This document shows, one piece after another, positions 8,558 through 17,076 of a stretch of DNA of 64,000 nucleotides. Position numbers and translations under genes: made by a program. Each line of letters opens with the position of its first letter. Position 1 is the first letter of the stretch. The notes under the pieces are model-generated. The model worked only from the letters and a program-made list of their open reading frames with translations, had not been told where the DNA came from and ran no database searches. Source of the stretch: UBA9676 sp963741615 (GTDB taxonomy: Bacteria; Actinomycetota; Actinomycetes; Streptosporangiales; Streptosporangiaceae); the NCBI GenBank assembly GCA_963741615.1, contig CAVUIU010000028.1, positions 124,001 to 188,000 on the forward strand. Direction: 5' to 3'.

Positions 8558-8766
8558 GTGTTTGTCCGGACATGCCGGCCAGCCAACATCGTGATCTGGC
8601 TGGTCGCTGTCATCGCCTGGACGGTCACCTTCGCGCTCGGCGGATCGCACATAGCCAGCGGTGACTGGCTACCCGCGAGCTGAACGCCATCCGCGAGGCG
8701 GTCGCACCGGGAGTCGCCGACCCCGTGAAGGGCACTGACACTGACGGCGCCGCGCAGGAGCACTAG
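8558..8766 (+). pseudogene. Remnant of a small membrane protein
   Basis: From GTG 8558 a 41-residue frame contains a clear hydrophobic helix (NIVIWLVAVIAWTVTFALGG) and then GDWLPAS before TGA at 8681. An overlapping frame continues with ELNAIREAVAPGV to TAG at 8766. Together they look like one small one-helix protein with an acidic tail, broken by a frameshift. The rest of 8767-9043 holds no gene I can support apart from the hairpin at 8942-8990. Confidence 0.3.
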
Positions 8767-8941
8767 CTGATGGCCGTGGCGTGCGCTACGTCGGCTCAGC
8801 CAGCCAATGGCAGTTCGCGATCTAGCGGACGAGACCACTAAGCCACCGCAGCCGCCGGGCTACTTGATTCTTACCTCACGGCCAGCATTTCCCGGCAAGC
8901 CCAGGCCTCCTACCTGATGACGGGGGGAGACCCCGCCGGAC

Positions 8942-8990
8942 GGGTGTCAGCAAGCTGACCGCAACCGCGTCAGCCAGCTGACTGACACCC
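8942..8990. repeat. Nested inverted repeat (two-stem hairpin)
   Basis: GGGTGTCAG (8942-8950) pairs perfectly with CTGACACCC (8982-8990). Inside it, GCTGAC (8954-8959) pairs with GTCAGC (8969-8974). It is about 50 bp upstream of the membrane-protein gene at 9044. There is no T-run, so a regulatory site or RNA structure is more likely than an intrinsic terminator. Confidence 0.5.
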
Positions 8991-9043
8991 AGTTCATGGA
9001 TAGGCAGGCTGGCGGCAGTAGGTCATTACCATGGGGGTAGCAG

Positions 9044-9940
9044 ATGTCAGACGTATCGGTCGTTTATCGACCCGGACCCGCGGGCCAGCCATCTGAGCCG
9101 CCTGGCCACACGCTGCCGTTGCCCACAGCGCACAAGCGATCAAGGCGGAAGGAGATCATCGCTCCGCTCGCTCTGGCCATCCTGGGCTTGGCGCTTCTCA
9201 TTGGGGCCTTCAGGCTGTATCCCACAATCACCGAACGGCCTACCCCCGCTTTTACTCACCTGTATATAAGCTCAACCTCCCGCTTGGAGGGTATAATCTA
9301 TAAAATCGATCCGGTCGGCCACGGAAAAGCTATGATGACGATCGAGCTCAGGCTGGCTGGCAACCTCCCGCCTGGCGGGGCATTCGCGGGGGTGGCGGTG
9401 TCTTCACCGCCTGGCATGACTTTTGTGGATTGCTCTGGCCCATCCTGTAAGGAACACAGCCGGAACATAGGGCTAACCTTCAAACGCAACGGCGGTGCGA
9501 TTACAGCGCTGGCTGCCTTTCCGCTGAAAACTCACAACGTCGGCGTGAATTACAACAGCGTCACCGCGTCAGCTGCGATCCCAGAAATAGTCTACCAAGC
9601 CCGCGGGAAACCAACTCTGTATGTGGGCTACCACATCCCGTCGGCCAGTACCTATGACTGGGCCTCCTATCCCCCCTTTTCGACTGACGGATACAACACC
9701 GTCTGGGACGAGGCCGTGGCCCCCGGCGATACGATAGCGCGCGCGGCGGTTGGCATCGACCATGCCGCCCAGGCAAAAGATGACAACAAGATCTTCCTTG
9801 CCGGGGCCCTGTTCGCCCTCGCCGGCGGAGCGATACTGGCGGCCGTCCCCGAAGCCCTGCATGCCCGCGACTGGGCTGCGCTCCGGCACCTGGGTGACGC
9901 AGCTCGATGGTCCCAGCGTGGATCTGTCCCCAAGGGGTGA
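9044..9940 (+). CDS. Orphan two-helix membrane protein
   Basis: A 298-residue protein of no family I recognise. A 38-residue cytoplasmic leader ending in HKRSRRKE precedes a transmembrane helix (APLALAILGLALLIGAF). An extracellular domain of about 190 residues follows, rich in beta-type sequence with two cysteines close together (VDCSGPSCKEHS). A second helix (IFLAGALFALAGGAILAAV) and a short tail end the protein. A strong GGGGGT ribosome site stands 6 bp before the ATG. The stretch 9240-9680 is visibly richer in A and T than its neighbours, with ATA and AAA codons, which suggests acquisition by transfer. Confidence 0.7.
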   Translation: MSDVSVVYRPGPAGQPSEPPGHTLPLPTAHKRSRRKEIIAPLALAILGLALLIGAFRLYPTITERPTPAFTHLYISSTSRLEGIIYKIDPVGHGKAMMTIELRLAGNLPPGGAFAGVAVSSPPGMTFVDCSGPSCKEHSRNIGLTFKRNGGAITALAAFPLKTHNVGVNYNSVTASAAIPEIVYQARGKPTLYVGYHIPSASTYDWASYPPFSTDGYNTVWDEAVAPGDTIARAAVGIDHAAQAKDDNKIFLAGALFALAGGAILAAVPEALHARDWAALRHLGDAARWSQRGSVPKG

Positions 9941-9980
9941 CCATCGCGGGGACGCGCGGCTTGTCCCTTAGGCTCGGGAT

Positions 9981-10631
9981 GTGCGCGACCTTCGTGGCCT
10001 GATCACCGACTGGGGCGGCGTGATGACCAGCCCGATCCTGGACACGGTGCAGGCCTGGCTGGACTCCGAAGGCATCGATCACGACACCTACGCCGCCGTC
10101 ATGCGGCCTTGGGTGCTCGCGGCCTATGATCCGGCCGGGGACGGCAACCCGATCCACGCTCTTGAGCGGGGCGAGTGCACCAGCAGCGAGTTCGAGCGCC
10201 TGCTCGCCTCCAGGCTGGCCACCCGCGACGGCGTACAGATCCCGGCCGAGGGGCTGCTCACGAGGATGTTCGCCGCCTCCATCCCCTGCGAGCCGATGTA
10301 CGCCGCCGTGCACTCTGCGCGCGCGGCCGGCCTGCGCACCTGCCTGCTGTCGAACTCGTGGGGGAGTGACGCATACCCGCGTGACGTGTTCGATGACATG
10401 TACAACGCGGTTGTCATCTCGGCCGAGGTCGGCATGCGCAAGCCCGAGGAGCGCATCTTCCTGCACGCCGCCGACCTGCTCGGGCTCGCGCCCAGTGAGT
10501 GTGTGTTCATCGACGACATGGAGGCCAACATCCGGGTCGCCGAGGCCACCGGGATGGTTGGCGTCCTGCATACCCAGCCCGAGGTGACCGTCGCCACGCT
10601 CGCGGAACTGTTCGGCCTGCCACTCGGCTGA
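9981..10631 (+). CDS. HAD superfamily phosphatase (YihX-like)
   Basis: A 216-residue HAD-IA hydrolase. Motif I is ITDWGGVMTS (nucleophile Asp, with Gly in place of the usual second Asp, as in YihX-like members). Motif II is CLLSNSWGS, motif III falls in GMRKPEERIF (Lys), and motif IV is CVFIDDMEANIRVAEATGM. The start is GTG 9981 about 40 bp after the preceding stop. It probably dephosphorylates a small sugar phosphate, but the substrate cannot be told. Confidence 0.88.
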   Translation: MRDLRGLITDWGGVMTSPILDTVQAWLDSEGIDHDTYAAVMRPWVLAAYDPAGDGNPIHALERGECTSSEFERLLASRLATRDGVQIPAEGLLTRMFAASIPCEPMYAAVHSARAAGLRTCLLSNSWGSDAYPRDVFDDMYNAVVISAEVGMRKPEERIFLHAADLLGLAPSECVFIDDMEANIRVAEATGMVGVLHTQPEVTVATLAELFGLPLG

Positions 10632-10696
10632 GCGGGCCCGCCCGGCTGGGCGGACCTGCCGCATGGGCCAGCAGAAGTGCCCTAGCCTTGGGCTCC

Positions 10697-11134
10697 GTGG
10701 GTGACTACCCAGCCCCGTCCAGCGCGGGCCGCTCCGCCAACATGCGCGCCATCCGGCGTACCAACACCAAGCCCGAGATCGCGTTGCGCAGTGCGCTGCA
10801 CCGCCAGGGATACCGGTTCCGCAAAGACTTCCGCCTTGACCTTGACGAGGGTGCCAGAGTGCGCCCGGACATCGCGTTCACCGCCCGGCGGGTGGCTGTC
10901 TTCGTGGACGGCTGCTTCTGGCACGCCTGCCCGGAGCACGGGCGGGACCCTGCGGTCAACGAGTGGTACTGGGCGCCGAAACTGCGCCGGAACGTGGAGC
11001 GGGACCGGGCGGCGGACGCCGCGCTGACAGCGGCCGGGTGGCGGGTCGTCCGGATCTGGGAGCACATTGCTGTCACCGACGCGGTGGCGGCCGTCGCCGC
11101 GGCGCTGGCCGGCGGCAACCGCGGTCCAGCCTGA
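10697..11134 (+). CDS. vsr: Very short patch repair (Vsr-type) endonuclease
   Basis: A 145-residue nuclease of the Vsr family, which nicks beside T:G mismatches left by deamination of 5-methylcytosine. Family features in order are NMRAIRRTNTKPEIALRSAL, the catalytic strand VRPDIAFTARRVAVFVDGCF, the zinc/metal-site residues FWHACPEHG, and RRNVERDRAADAAL followed by GWRVVRIWEH. The start is taken at GTG 10697; an internal ATG at 10742 would remove 15 residues. No cytosine methyltransferase gene is in the window, although vsr normally partners one. Confidence 0.9.
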   Translation: MGDYPAPSSAGRSANMRAIRRTNTKPEIALRSALHRQGYRFRKDFRLDLDEGARVRPDIAFTARRVAVFVDGCFWHACPEHGRDPAVNEWYWAPKLRRNVERDRAADAALTAAGWRVVRIWEHIAVTDAVAAVAAALAGGNRGPA

Positions 11135-11151
11135 CCCGCGGCCCCAGGGAG

Positions 11152-11230
11152 AGGTTCCGCCCCCGGGGAGTGTTCCGCCCCCGGGGAGGGTTCTGCCCCG
11201 GGAGGGGTTCTGCCCCGGGAGGGGTTCCGC
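11152..11230. repeat. GC-rich tandem repeat, 17-18 bp units
   Basis: About four and a half imperfect copies of a unit close to GTTCCGCCCCCGGGGAGG fill the gap between vsr and the next gene. Each unit holds a CCCCGGG core. No T-run follows, so it is unlikely to be a simple terminator. Confidence 0.75.
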
Positions 11231-11347
11231 CGTCGGCCTGGTGCCCGTTCGGCTGCCGACGACGGTTATCGGTGGCACACTCGATCACTGGAGACGCGGC
11301 TTCACCGTCTGTTGTGTGCGGCGCCTCTCACCGTATCTGGGGAGTTC

Positions 11348-11842
11348 ATGCGCGTGTACCTGCCGGCGACGCTGCTGGCGTTGACCAGCCTGCTGCGCAC
11401 CGGCGCGATCGGTCCCGCGCCCGTGCGCGGGTTCGCGGTGACCCCGGCGTTGCGCGAGTGGTACGCCAGCGGCGATCTGGAGGAGCTCGAGTACGTCGCG
11501 ATGATGCACGCGGCCCGGGCATCGCTGCGGCTGCTCGCCGACGACCCGCTGGCACCCCGGCGGCGGGTGGTGCTCGCTGCTGACGTGCCCGACGAGCAGA
11601 TCGGGCGGGTCGGCGACTTCGGCGAGCCGACCCTGGTCGAGATCCGCGACCCGGTCCCGGTGGACCGGGTCGTGTCCGGCCACGTCGACGATCTGCTCGC
11701 GATGGCGGACATCGCCGAGGCGGTGGCCGCGCTCCCGGCTGCCGAGAAAGGCGACGACGACGCCCAGTTCGTCGTGGACGGGGCCGAGGGGCATGAACTG
11801 CTCTGGTACGCCTCCCAGGAGCTGCCCTACCTGGCCGGGTAG
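11348..11842 (+). CDS. Conserved actinobacterial protein (DUF6912-like)
   Basis: A 164-residue cytoplasmic protein beginning MRVYLPATLLALTSLL and containing the conserved block FAVTPALREWYASGDLEELE, then RRRVVLAADVPDEQI and a C-terminus with ELLWYASQELPYL. I recall this pattern as a widespread actinobacterial family of unknown function, probably DUF6912. ATG 11348 is preceded by a GGGGAG ribosome site; an upstream in-frame start at 11312 is less likely. Confidence 0.8.
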   Translation: MRVYLPATLLALTSLLRTGAIGPAPVRGFAVTPALREWYASGDLEELEYVAMMHAARASLRLLADDPLAPRRRVVLAADVPDEQIGRVGDFGEPTLVEIRDPVPVDRVVSGHVDDLLAMADIAEAVAALPAAEKGDDDAQFVVDGAEGHELLWYASQELPYLAG

Positions 11843-12225
11843 GGCCAGGCACCCTTCGCCGGTCACCACGGCGGGCATGTCCACTGGCATGCGACGCTCG
11901 GCTGCCTCGGCGGCTCATGCTGTCGCCTGGTCGATTCATCGGTGGTCGGCATCGCGGTGCTGGCCTCGCTGCCGGCCGGAGCCCACTGGCGACCGCCGCC
12001 TGGCGGTGAGCGGGTACCTCGACTTCGGCATGGCCGGATGCGCCACGAGCGTCACGCCGTGGCTGGCCTGCATTCAGGCACCCTGGCGGGTGAGTAGTGG
12101 CGACCGCGCTGGCCGGTTCACCGATCGGCTGTCCGCCGGCCATGCGGCTCGCCTTCCCGGCGTGCGCGTGCTGTCGTGACCGATTCATCGGGGCCGGCAC
12201 GCGGCGCCGGACGTCGTCGCTGGCC
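11843..12225. other. No intact gene; possible decayed coding DNA
   Basis: This stretch has no reading frame with convincing protein features. Short hydrophobic pieces such as VGIAVLASLPAG and the near-repeated block GATTCATCGG (11932 and 12181 areas) suggest decayed sequence continuous with the MFS remnant that follows. Confidence 0.4.
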
Positions 12226-12929
12226 ATGGTACTCCTCCTGGGCAGGGTCAGCGGGAACGGGGGAGAGTCCGGGGTACGGACCATGCCGGTCAGCGCCGGC
12301 CTGCTGCTCGCCACCGGGCTGGGCCTGGTCACCTATGGCACAAGCCAGGGACCTGACCGGGGATGGCTCTCGGTGGCGGCCGCGCGGTCTTCCTCACCGA
12401 CATCCAGCACCGGTCGGCAACGGTCACCGGCCTGGTGCTGCTGCCCCAGGGGGTTGCCATGGGCCTGGTCGCCTGGCTGGGCAATTCCGTTGTCGAGCAC
12501 GGGAAGTCCCGGCCGGCGGTGATCGCCTACAGCGTTTCGGCGGGCCTGGCACTGCTCGCGGTCAGCACCGCGGGACTGGTCCTGATCGGTGCCCGGACCC
12601 CCGCCTGGCTGACCGCCACGCTGCTCTGCGGGCGCGGGATCGCGCTCGGGCTCACCGTGCAGCCGCTCGTCCTGGCCCTGCTCGGCGACCTCGACGACAC
12701 CCGGATGCCCGATGCGAACACGCTGTTCAACATCGCCGAGCGACTGTCAGGGTCGTTCGGCATCGCGCTGCTTGCCACCTTCTACGCCGCCCGGGCATGC
12801 ATGACCGGCTCGCCGGTCATCGCCCTGCATGACTGCGCGCTGCTGCTGACCGCCATCTCCGCGGGTGGTGCGCTGGCCGCGCTTATGCTCCGTGGCGGCA
12901 CGTGCGACGATGGACCCGGCCGCCATTGA
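12226..12929 (+). pseudogene. MFS (DHA2-type) transporter remnant
   Basis: The C-terminal half of a drug:H+ antiporter. One frame gives GLLLATGLGLVTYGTSQGPD then RGWLSV. After about 12365 a second frame gives VFLTDIQHRSATVTGLVLLP, QGVAMGLVAWLG, several membrane helices and LLGDLDDTRMPDANTLFNIAER. Between them roughly 70 residues expected in intact relatives are missing, and the first half of the protein is absent. This is a genuine remnant rather than a single-base error. The second frame alone (12363-12929) could still yield about 188 residues. Confidence 0.75.
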
Positions 12930-12956
12930 CACCGGGTTAGTTCAGGGGGTCTCGCC

Positions 12957-14585
12957 ATGGACGCCGTCACCAACGTCCCGCCTCCGCGCGGCGAGGCCAT
13001 CCGGCAGTACCCTCCGGGCAACCCCGACCGGGCCGCGCTGGAAAGCAGGATCAAGGAACTGGCCGGGGAGCATGCCGAGCTGACCATGACCATCGGCGGA
13101 CGGCAGCGGGCCGGTGCCGGGGAACCAATCGACGTGGTCGCGCCGCACAACCACCGGCACGTGCTCGGCACCATGCGCAACGCGGCGGGGGAGGACGTGG
13201 TGGCGGCGATCGACGCGGCCGCGGCGGCCGCGCCCGGCTGGCGGGCGCTCACCTTCGACGACCGTGCGGCGATCATGCTCAAGGCCGCCGATCTGCTGGC
13301 CGGCCCGTGGCGAGCGACGATCAACGCCGCCACTATCCTCGGCCAGTCCAAGTCGGTGTACCAGGCCGAGATCGACGCCGCCTGCGAGCTGATCGACTTC
13401 TGGCGCTACAACGTGCACTACGCGCGGCGGCTGCTGGCCGAGCAGCCAGAGTCCGGCCCGGGGGCCTGGAACCGGATGGAGTACCGGCCGCTGGAAGGCT
13501 TCGTGCTGGCCATCACCCCCTTCAACTTCACCTCGATCGCGGCGAACCTGCCGACCGCGCCGGCGCTGCTCGGCAACGTCGTCGTGTGGAAGCCGTCCCC
13601 GACCCAGCAGCTCGCCGCCCACTTCACGATGCGGCTGCTCGAGGCCGCCGGGCTGCCGCCCGGGGTGATCAACCTGGTGACCGGGGACGGGCAGGCGGTG
13701 TCGGAGGTGGCACTGCCGCACCCGGACCTGGCGGGCATCCACTTCACCGGGTCCACCGCCACGTTCCAGCACCTGTGGCGGACGGTGGGGGAGAACATCG
13801 CCGGCTACCGCGGCTACCCCCGGCTGGTCGGGGAGACCGGCGGCAAGGACTTCGTCATCGCCCACCCCTCCGCCCAGCCGGCGGTCCTGGCCACGGCGCT
13901 GATCCGGGGCGCCTATGAGTACCAGGGGCAGAAGTGTTCCGCCGCGTCGCGCGCGTACGTGCCGCACACGCTGTGGCAGGGCATGCGCGACGAATTCCTG
14001 GCGCAGGTGGAGTCGCTCACCATGGGTGACGTCGCGGCCGACCTCTCGCTGTTCATGGGGGCGGTCATCGACGGGCGGGCGTTCGCCAAGCACTCCCGGG
14101 CTCTTGCGGCCGCCAGGGCCAGGCCGTCGGTGCGGGTGCTGACCGGCGGGCAGGCCGACGACTCCGAGGGGTATTTCGTCCAGCCCACCGTGCTGGAGTG
14201 TTCCGACCCGGCCGACGAGGTGTTCACCACCGAGTACTTCGGGCCGATCCTCGCCGTGCACGTCTACGACGACGCCCGTTACGACGAGATGGTGGCCCAG
14301 GCGGCCGACGCCGCGCCCTACGCGCTCACCGGCTCGATCATCGCCCAGGACCGGGCCGCGATCGCGGCGGCCACGGCTTCGCTGCGCTTCTCGGCGGGCA
14401 ACTTCTACATCAACGACAAGCCGACCGGCGCGGTCGTCGGCCAGCAGCCGTTCGGCGGGGCACGGGCCAGCGGCACCGACGACAAGGCCGGGTCGATCTT
14501 CAACCTGATCCGGTGGGTGAACGCCCGCGCCATCAAGGAGCTTTTCGTCCCGCCGGTGGACTACCGCTACCCCCACATGGGCTAG
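12957..14585 (+). CDS. pruA: 1-pyrroline-5-carboxylate (glutamate-semialdehyde) dehydrogenase
   Basis: A 542-residue aldehyde dehydrogenase that oxidises glutamate-5-semialdehyde to glutamate in proline breakdown. The family-specific blocks are present: EGFVLAITPFNFTSIAANLP, the activating Glu293 in LVGETGGKDFVIAHPSA, and the catalytic Cys327 in YQGQKCSAASRAYVP. The C-terminal block GQQPFGGARASGTDDKAGS is typical of PruA. ATG 12957 gives the family length. The usual partner, proline dehydrogenase, is not adjacent. Its product glutamate is the substrate of the GDH encoded about 6 kb downstream. Confidence 0.95.
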   Translation: MDAVTNVPPPRGEAIRQYPPGNPDRAALESRIKELAGEHAELTMTIGGRQRAGAGEPIDVVAPHNHRHVLGTMRNAAGEDVVAAIDAAAAAAPGWRALTFDDRAAIMLKAADLLAGPWRATINAATILGQSKSVYQAEIDAACELIDFWRYNVHYARRLLAEQPESGPGAWNRMEYRPLEGFVLAITPFNFTSIAANLPTAPALLGNVVVWKPSPTQQLAAHFTMRLLEAAGLPPGVINLVTGDGQAVSEVALPHPDLAGIHFTGSTATFQHLWRTVGENIAGYRGYPRLVGETGGKDFVIAHPSAQPAVLATALIRGAYEYQGQKCSAASRAYVPHTLWQGMRDEFLAQVESLTMGDVAADLSLFMGAVIDGRAFAKHSRALAAARARPSVRVLTGGQADDSEGYFVQPTVLECSDPADEVFTTEYFGPILAVHVYDDARYDEMVAQAADAAPYALTGSIIAQDRAAIAAATASLRFSAGNFYINDKPTGAVVGQQPFGGARASGTDDKAGSIFNLIRWVNARAIKELFVPPVDYRYPHMG

Positions 14586-14655
14586 GGCTACCAGACGCCG
14601 GCTAAGGGCCCGGCGCGCGGGCTTCTGGCATAGGCTGGCCTCGCCGCCAGATGGG

Positions 14656-15465
14656 GTGACACCGGCCGTTGGCCCGGCGGGGGGGCGACCACGTGTGGCC
14701 CCGGGCATCCGACCGCGAGCCCCGGAGGTCCCCATTCACCGTCTGGTCCTGTGGAACGTCGATCTGACCCTGCTGGACGTGGGACGGGTGACCAGGGCGG
14801 CATACGTGGACGCGTTCCGTAAAGTGACGGGCCGGCCTCTGGTGCGGCTGCCACAAACGGCCGGGCGGACGGAGTCGGAGACCTTCTTCGACGCGCTCGC
14901 GCTGAACGTGACCGACTCCCGCACCTCCCACCCGGCGGGCGAGGAGCTGCTCGGCAGGTTCGCTGGTGAACTCGCGTCCGCGTTCCGCACCCGGCGGGCC
15001 CAGCTCACGCAGCAGGGCCACCTCCTGCCGGGCGCGCGGGCCGCCGTGGCCGAGGTGGGCGGCCTGCCCGGCGTGGTGCAGACCCTGCTCACCGGCGCCA
15101 TCAAGGCGAACGCCATCGAGAAGCTGCAAGCGTTCGGCCTGGAACCGTTCTTCGACACCGACGTCGGGGGGTACGGCTCGGAGGTCTTCCCCAAGGGCGC
15201 CTTGCTGCTGAACGCGCGCAGGCGGGCGGCCGAGAAATACGGGGTGGAATTCACCGAGGAGGCGACAGTGTACATCGCCGACTCCACCCGCGACGTGGCG
15301 GCGGCCCGGATGGGGGGCGCGCGCTCGGTGGCCGTGGCCAGTGGGCGCTCGTCAGCCGCCGAACTGCGGGACGCGGGCGCCGACGTCGTCCTGGCCGACC
15401 TCGCCGACACGGCGAACGTCGTCCGCGCCGTCAACTGGCTGACCACGTGGCCAACGGCCGGTTGA
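14656..15465 (+). CDS. HAD-like hydrolase with an Asn in the nucleophile position
   Basis: A protein of about 269 residues with the HAD-IA fold: motif I LVLWNVDLTLLDVGR, motif II VVQTLLTGAIKAN, motif III Lys in SEVFPKGALLL and motif IV TVYIADSTRDVAAARMGG. Motif I normally reads DxDxT; here the first Asp is Asn34, which should abolish phosphoaspartate formation. GTG 14656 is the longest start, but GTG 14695 is equally possible, since residues 1-26 are low complexity. It may be a non-catalytic binder or use a different mechanism. Confidence 0.75.
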   Translation: MTPAVGPAGGRPRVAPGIRPRAPEVPIHRLVLWNVDLTLLDVGRVTRAAYVDAFRKVTGRPLVRLPQTAGRTESETFFDALALNVTDSRTSHPAGEELLGRFAGELASAFRTRRAQLTQQGHLLPGARAAVAEVGGLPGVVQTLLTGAIKANAIEKLQAFGLEPFFDTDVGGYGSEVFPKGALLLNARRRAAEKYGVEFTEEATVYIADSTRDVAAARMGGARSVAVASGRSSAAELRDAGADVVLADLADTANVVRAVNWLTTWPTAG

Positions 15466-15496
15466 CCCACCGGGTGTCACCGATAGGTTGACGCTC

Positions 15497-16855
15497 GTGG
15501 CGCAGGAGTCGCAGCGGGTGTCACTGGCCGTCATTGCCCGCGAATGGGGGCGGATCGGGTGCATCGGGTTCGGCGGGCCGCCGGCCCACATCGCGCTATT
15601 GCGCACCCTGTGTGTCCAGGACCGCGGCTGGCTGGCCGGGAGTGAGTTCGAAGACGGCGTTGCCGTGGTCAACCTGCTGCCCGGCCCCGCGTCGACCCAG
15701 CTCGCGATCTACTGCGCGTGGCGGCTGCGCGGGCCGGCCGGTGCCCTGGTGGGCGGCTTCTGCTTCATCTTCCCGGGTCTCGTGGTGATCCTCGCCCTGG
15801 CAGGCGTCTTCCTCGCCGCCCGCCCGCCGGGCTGGGTCTCCGGGGCGGCACTCGGGGCAGGGGCGGCCGTTCCCGCCGTCGCGCTGGCCGCTGCCGTGGC
15901 GCTGGTGCCGGCCAGCTGGCGGCGGGCCGGGCAGCCGCCAGCCGGCCCGCGCGAAACGGACGCGGGCCCGCCAAGTCCGCCCGAGCTGCCAGGCCAGCCG
16001 GGGCTGCCAGGCAAGCCGGGGCTGCCAGGCAAGCCGGGGCTGCCAGGCAAGCCGGGGCTGCCAGCGCCGCCGGTGGCTCCCGGCTCCCCAGACCCCGGGG
16101 CCGCCCGGTCTGCCTGGCTGGCGCATGCGCGCTGGAGCGGCTACCTGCTGGCGGGGGCCGCGGCCGGCGCCATCCTCGGGCCCTGGCTGGTGCTCGTCCT
16201 GGTCGCGTGTGGGCTGATCGAGGTCGCCGTCCGGTCGCGCCCGCGGACACGGCCGCGGCCACCCGCGCGGCCGGCCCCCGGCGCGCTGCTGCTCACCGCC
16301 GTCGGCGGCACGGTCGCGGCCGGGGGACTGGCCGCGGTGGCCTGGGTGGCGTTCAAGGTCGGCGCCCTTTCTTATGGCGGCGGATTCGTGATCATCCCGC
16401 TGATGCAGCACGACGCCGTGCATACCTATCACTGGATGACCGCGAGCCAGTTCCTCACAGCGGTCGCGCTCGGCCAGGTCACGCCGGGACCCGTGGTGCA
16501 GACTGTGGCCGTGGTGGGTTATGCCGCCGCCGGGGTCGGAGGCGGGCTGCTGGCCTCGTCGGTCGCCTTCGCTCCCTCGTTCGCTTTCGTGCTCGCCGGC
16601 GCGCGCCATTTCGATCGGCTCCGGGGCAACGCCGGCGTGCAGGCCTTCCTGACCGGCGCGGGCCCGGCATCCATCGGGGCCATCGCCGGGGCGGCCGTCC
16701 CGCTCGGGCTGTCGCTGGCCTACCCGTGGCAGGCCGGGGTGCTCGCGGCGGCAGCCGTGTGGCTGGTGGTCCTGCGGCGCGGGGTGGTGTCCGCCATCGT
16801 GGGAGCGGCCGCCATTGGGGTGATCACGTTCCTGGTGGGAGGACCGGTGACATGA
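15497..16855 (+). CDS. ChrA-like chromate/anion transporter with a collagen-like insertion
   Basis: A CHR-family membrane transporter of about 452 residues made of two homologous halves. The first half has GRIGCIGFGGPPAHIALL and VNLLPGPASTQLAIY; the second has KVGALSYGGGFVIIPLMQ and ALGQVTPGPVVQTVAVVGYA. The halves are joined by a linker of about 80 residues that contains a GLPGKP hexapeptide repeated about four times. GTG 15497 is preferred to TTG 15488. Its stop overlaps the ATG of the next small membrane protein, so the two are coupled. Chromate export is the family's known role, but other anions are possible. Confidence 0.88.
   Translation: MAQESQRVSLAVIAREWGRIGCIGFGGPPAHIALLRTLCVQDRGWLAGSEFEDGVAVVNLLPGPASTQLAIYCAWRLRGPAGALVGGFCFIFPGLVVILALAGVFLAARPPGWVSGAALGAGAAVPAVALAAAVALVPASWRRAGQPPAGPRETDAGPPSPPELPGQPGLPGKPGLPGKPGLPGKPGLPAPPVAPGSPDPGAARSAWLAHARWSGYLLAGAAAGAILGPWLVLVLVACGLIEVAVRSRPRTRPRPPARPAPGALLLTAVGGTVAAGGLAAVAWVAFKVGALSYGGGFVIIPLMQHDAVHTYHWMTASQFLTAVALGQVTPGPVVQTVAVVGYAAAGVGGGLLASSVAFAPSFAFVLAGARHFDRLRGNAGVQAFLTGAGPASIGAIAGAAVPLGLSLAYPWQAGVLAAAAVWLVVLRRGVVSAIVGAAAIGVITFLVGGPVT
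15983..16064. repeat. 18-bp tandem repeat inside the chrA-like gene
   Basis: Units begin at 15983, 16001, 16019 and 16037, plus a partial fifth. The consensus is GGGCTGCCAGGCAAGCCG. The units from 16001, 16019 and 16037 are identical, which points to recent slippage. The unit length keeps the frame and encodes GLPGKP. Confidence 0.92.
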
Positions 16856-17076
16856 CGGCACACACGGCGATCACCATCTACGGCGTGGTCGCTGTCACCT
16901 TCATGATGACGATGTACGCGCTCGAACGCCGGAACCGGCTCTTCATCCTGGCCTTCGCGGTCGGCTGCCTCGCCTCGGCCGGTTACGGCTTCCTGGCCGG
17001 CGCCTGGCCGTTCGGCGTGGTCGAGGCGATCTGGTCGCTCATCGCCGTGCGCCGCTATCTTGCCGGGGCCTCTTAG
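16852..17076 (+). CDS. Small conserved membrane protein (74 aa)
   Basis: A 74-residue protein whose ATG overlaps the chrA-like stop codon (ATGA). It has two hydrophobic helices (ITIYGVVAVTFMMTMYAL and LFILAFAVGCLASAGYGFLA) and ends with PFGVVEAIWSLIAVRRYL. I have seen similar two-helix proteins in actinomycetes, but no function is known. Its coupling to the transporter suggests a related role. Confidence 0.75.
   Translation: MTAHTAITIYGVVAVTFMMTMYALERRNRLFILAFAVGCLASAGYGFLAGAWPFGVVEAIWSLIAVRRYLAGAS

Noticed and set aside
15983..16064. Repeat array as CRISPR
   Set aside because: Units are directly adjacent with no spacers and are inside a coding frame. No CRISPR or cas gene is seen anywhere in the window.
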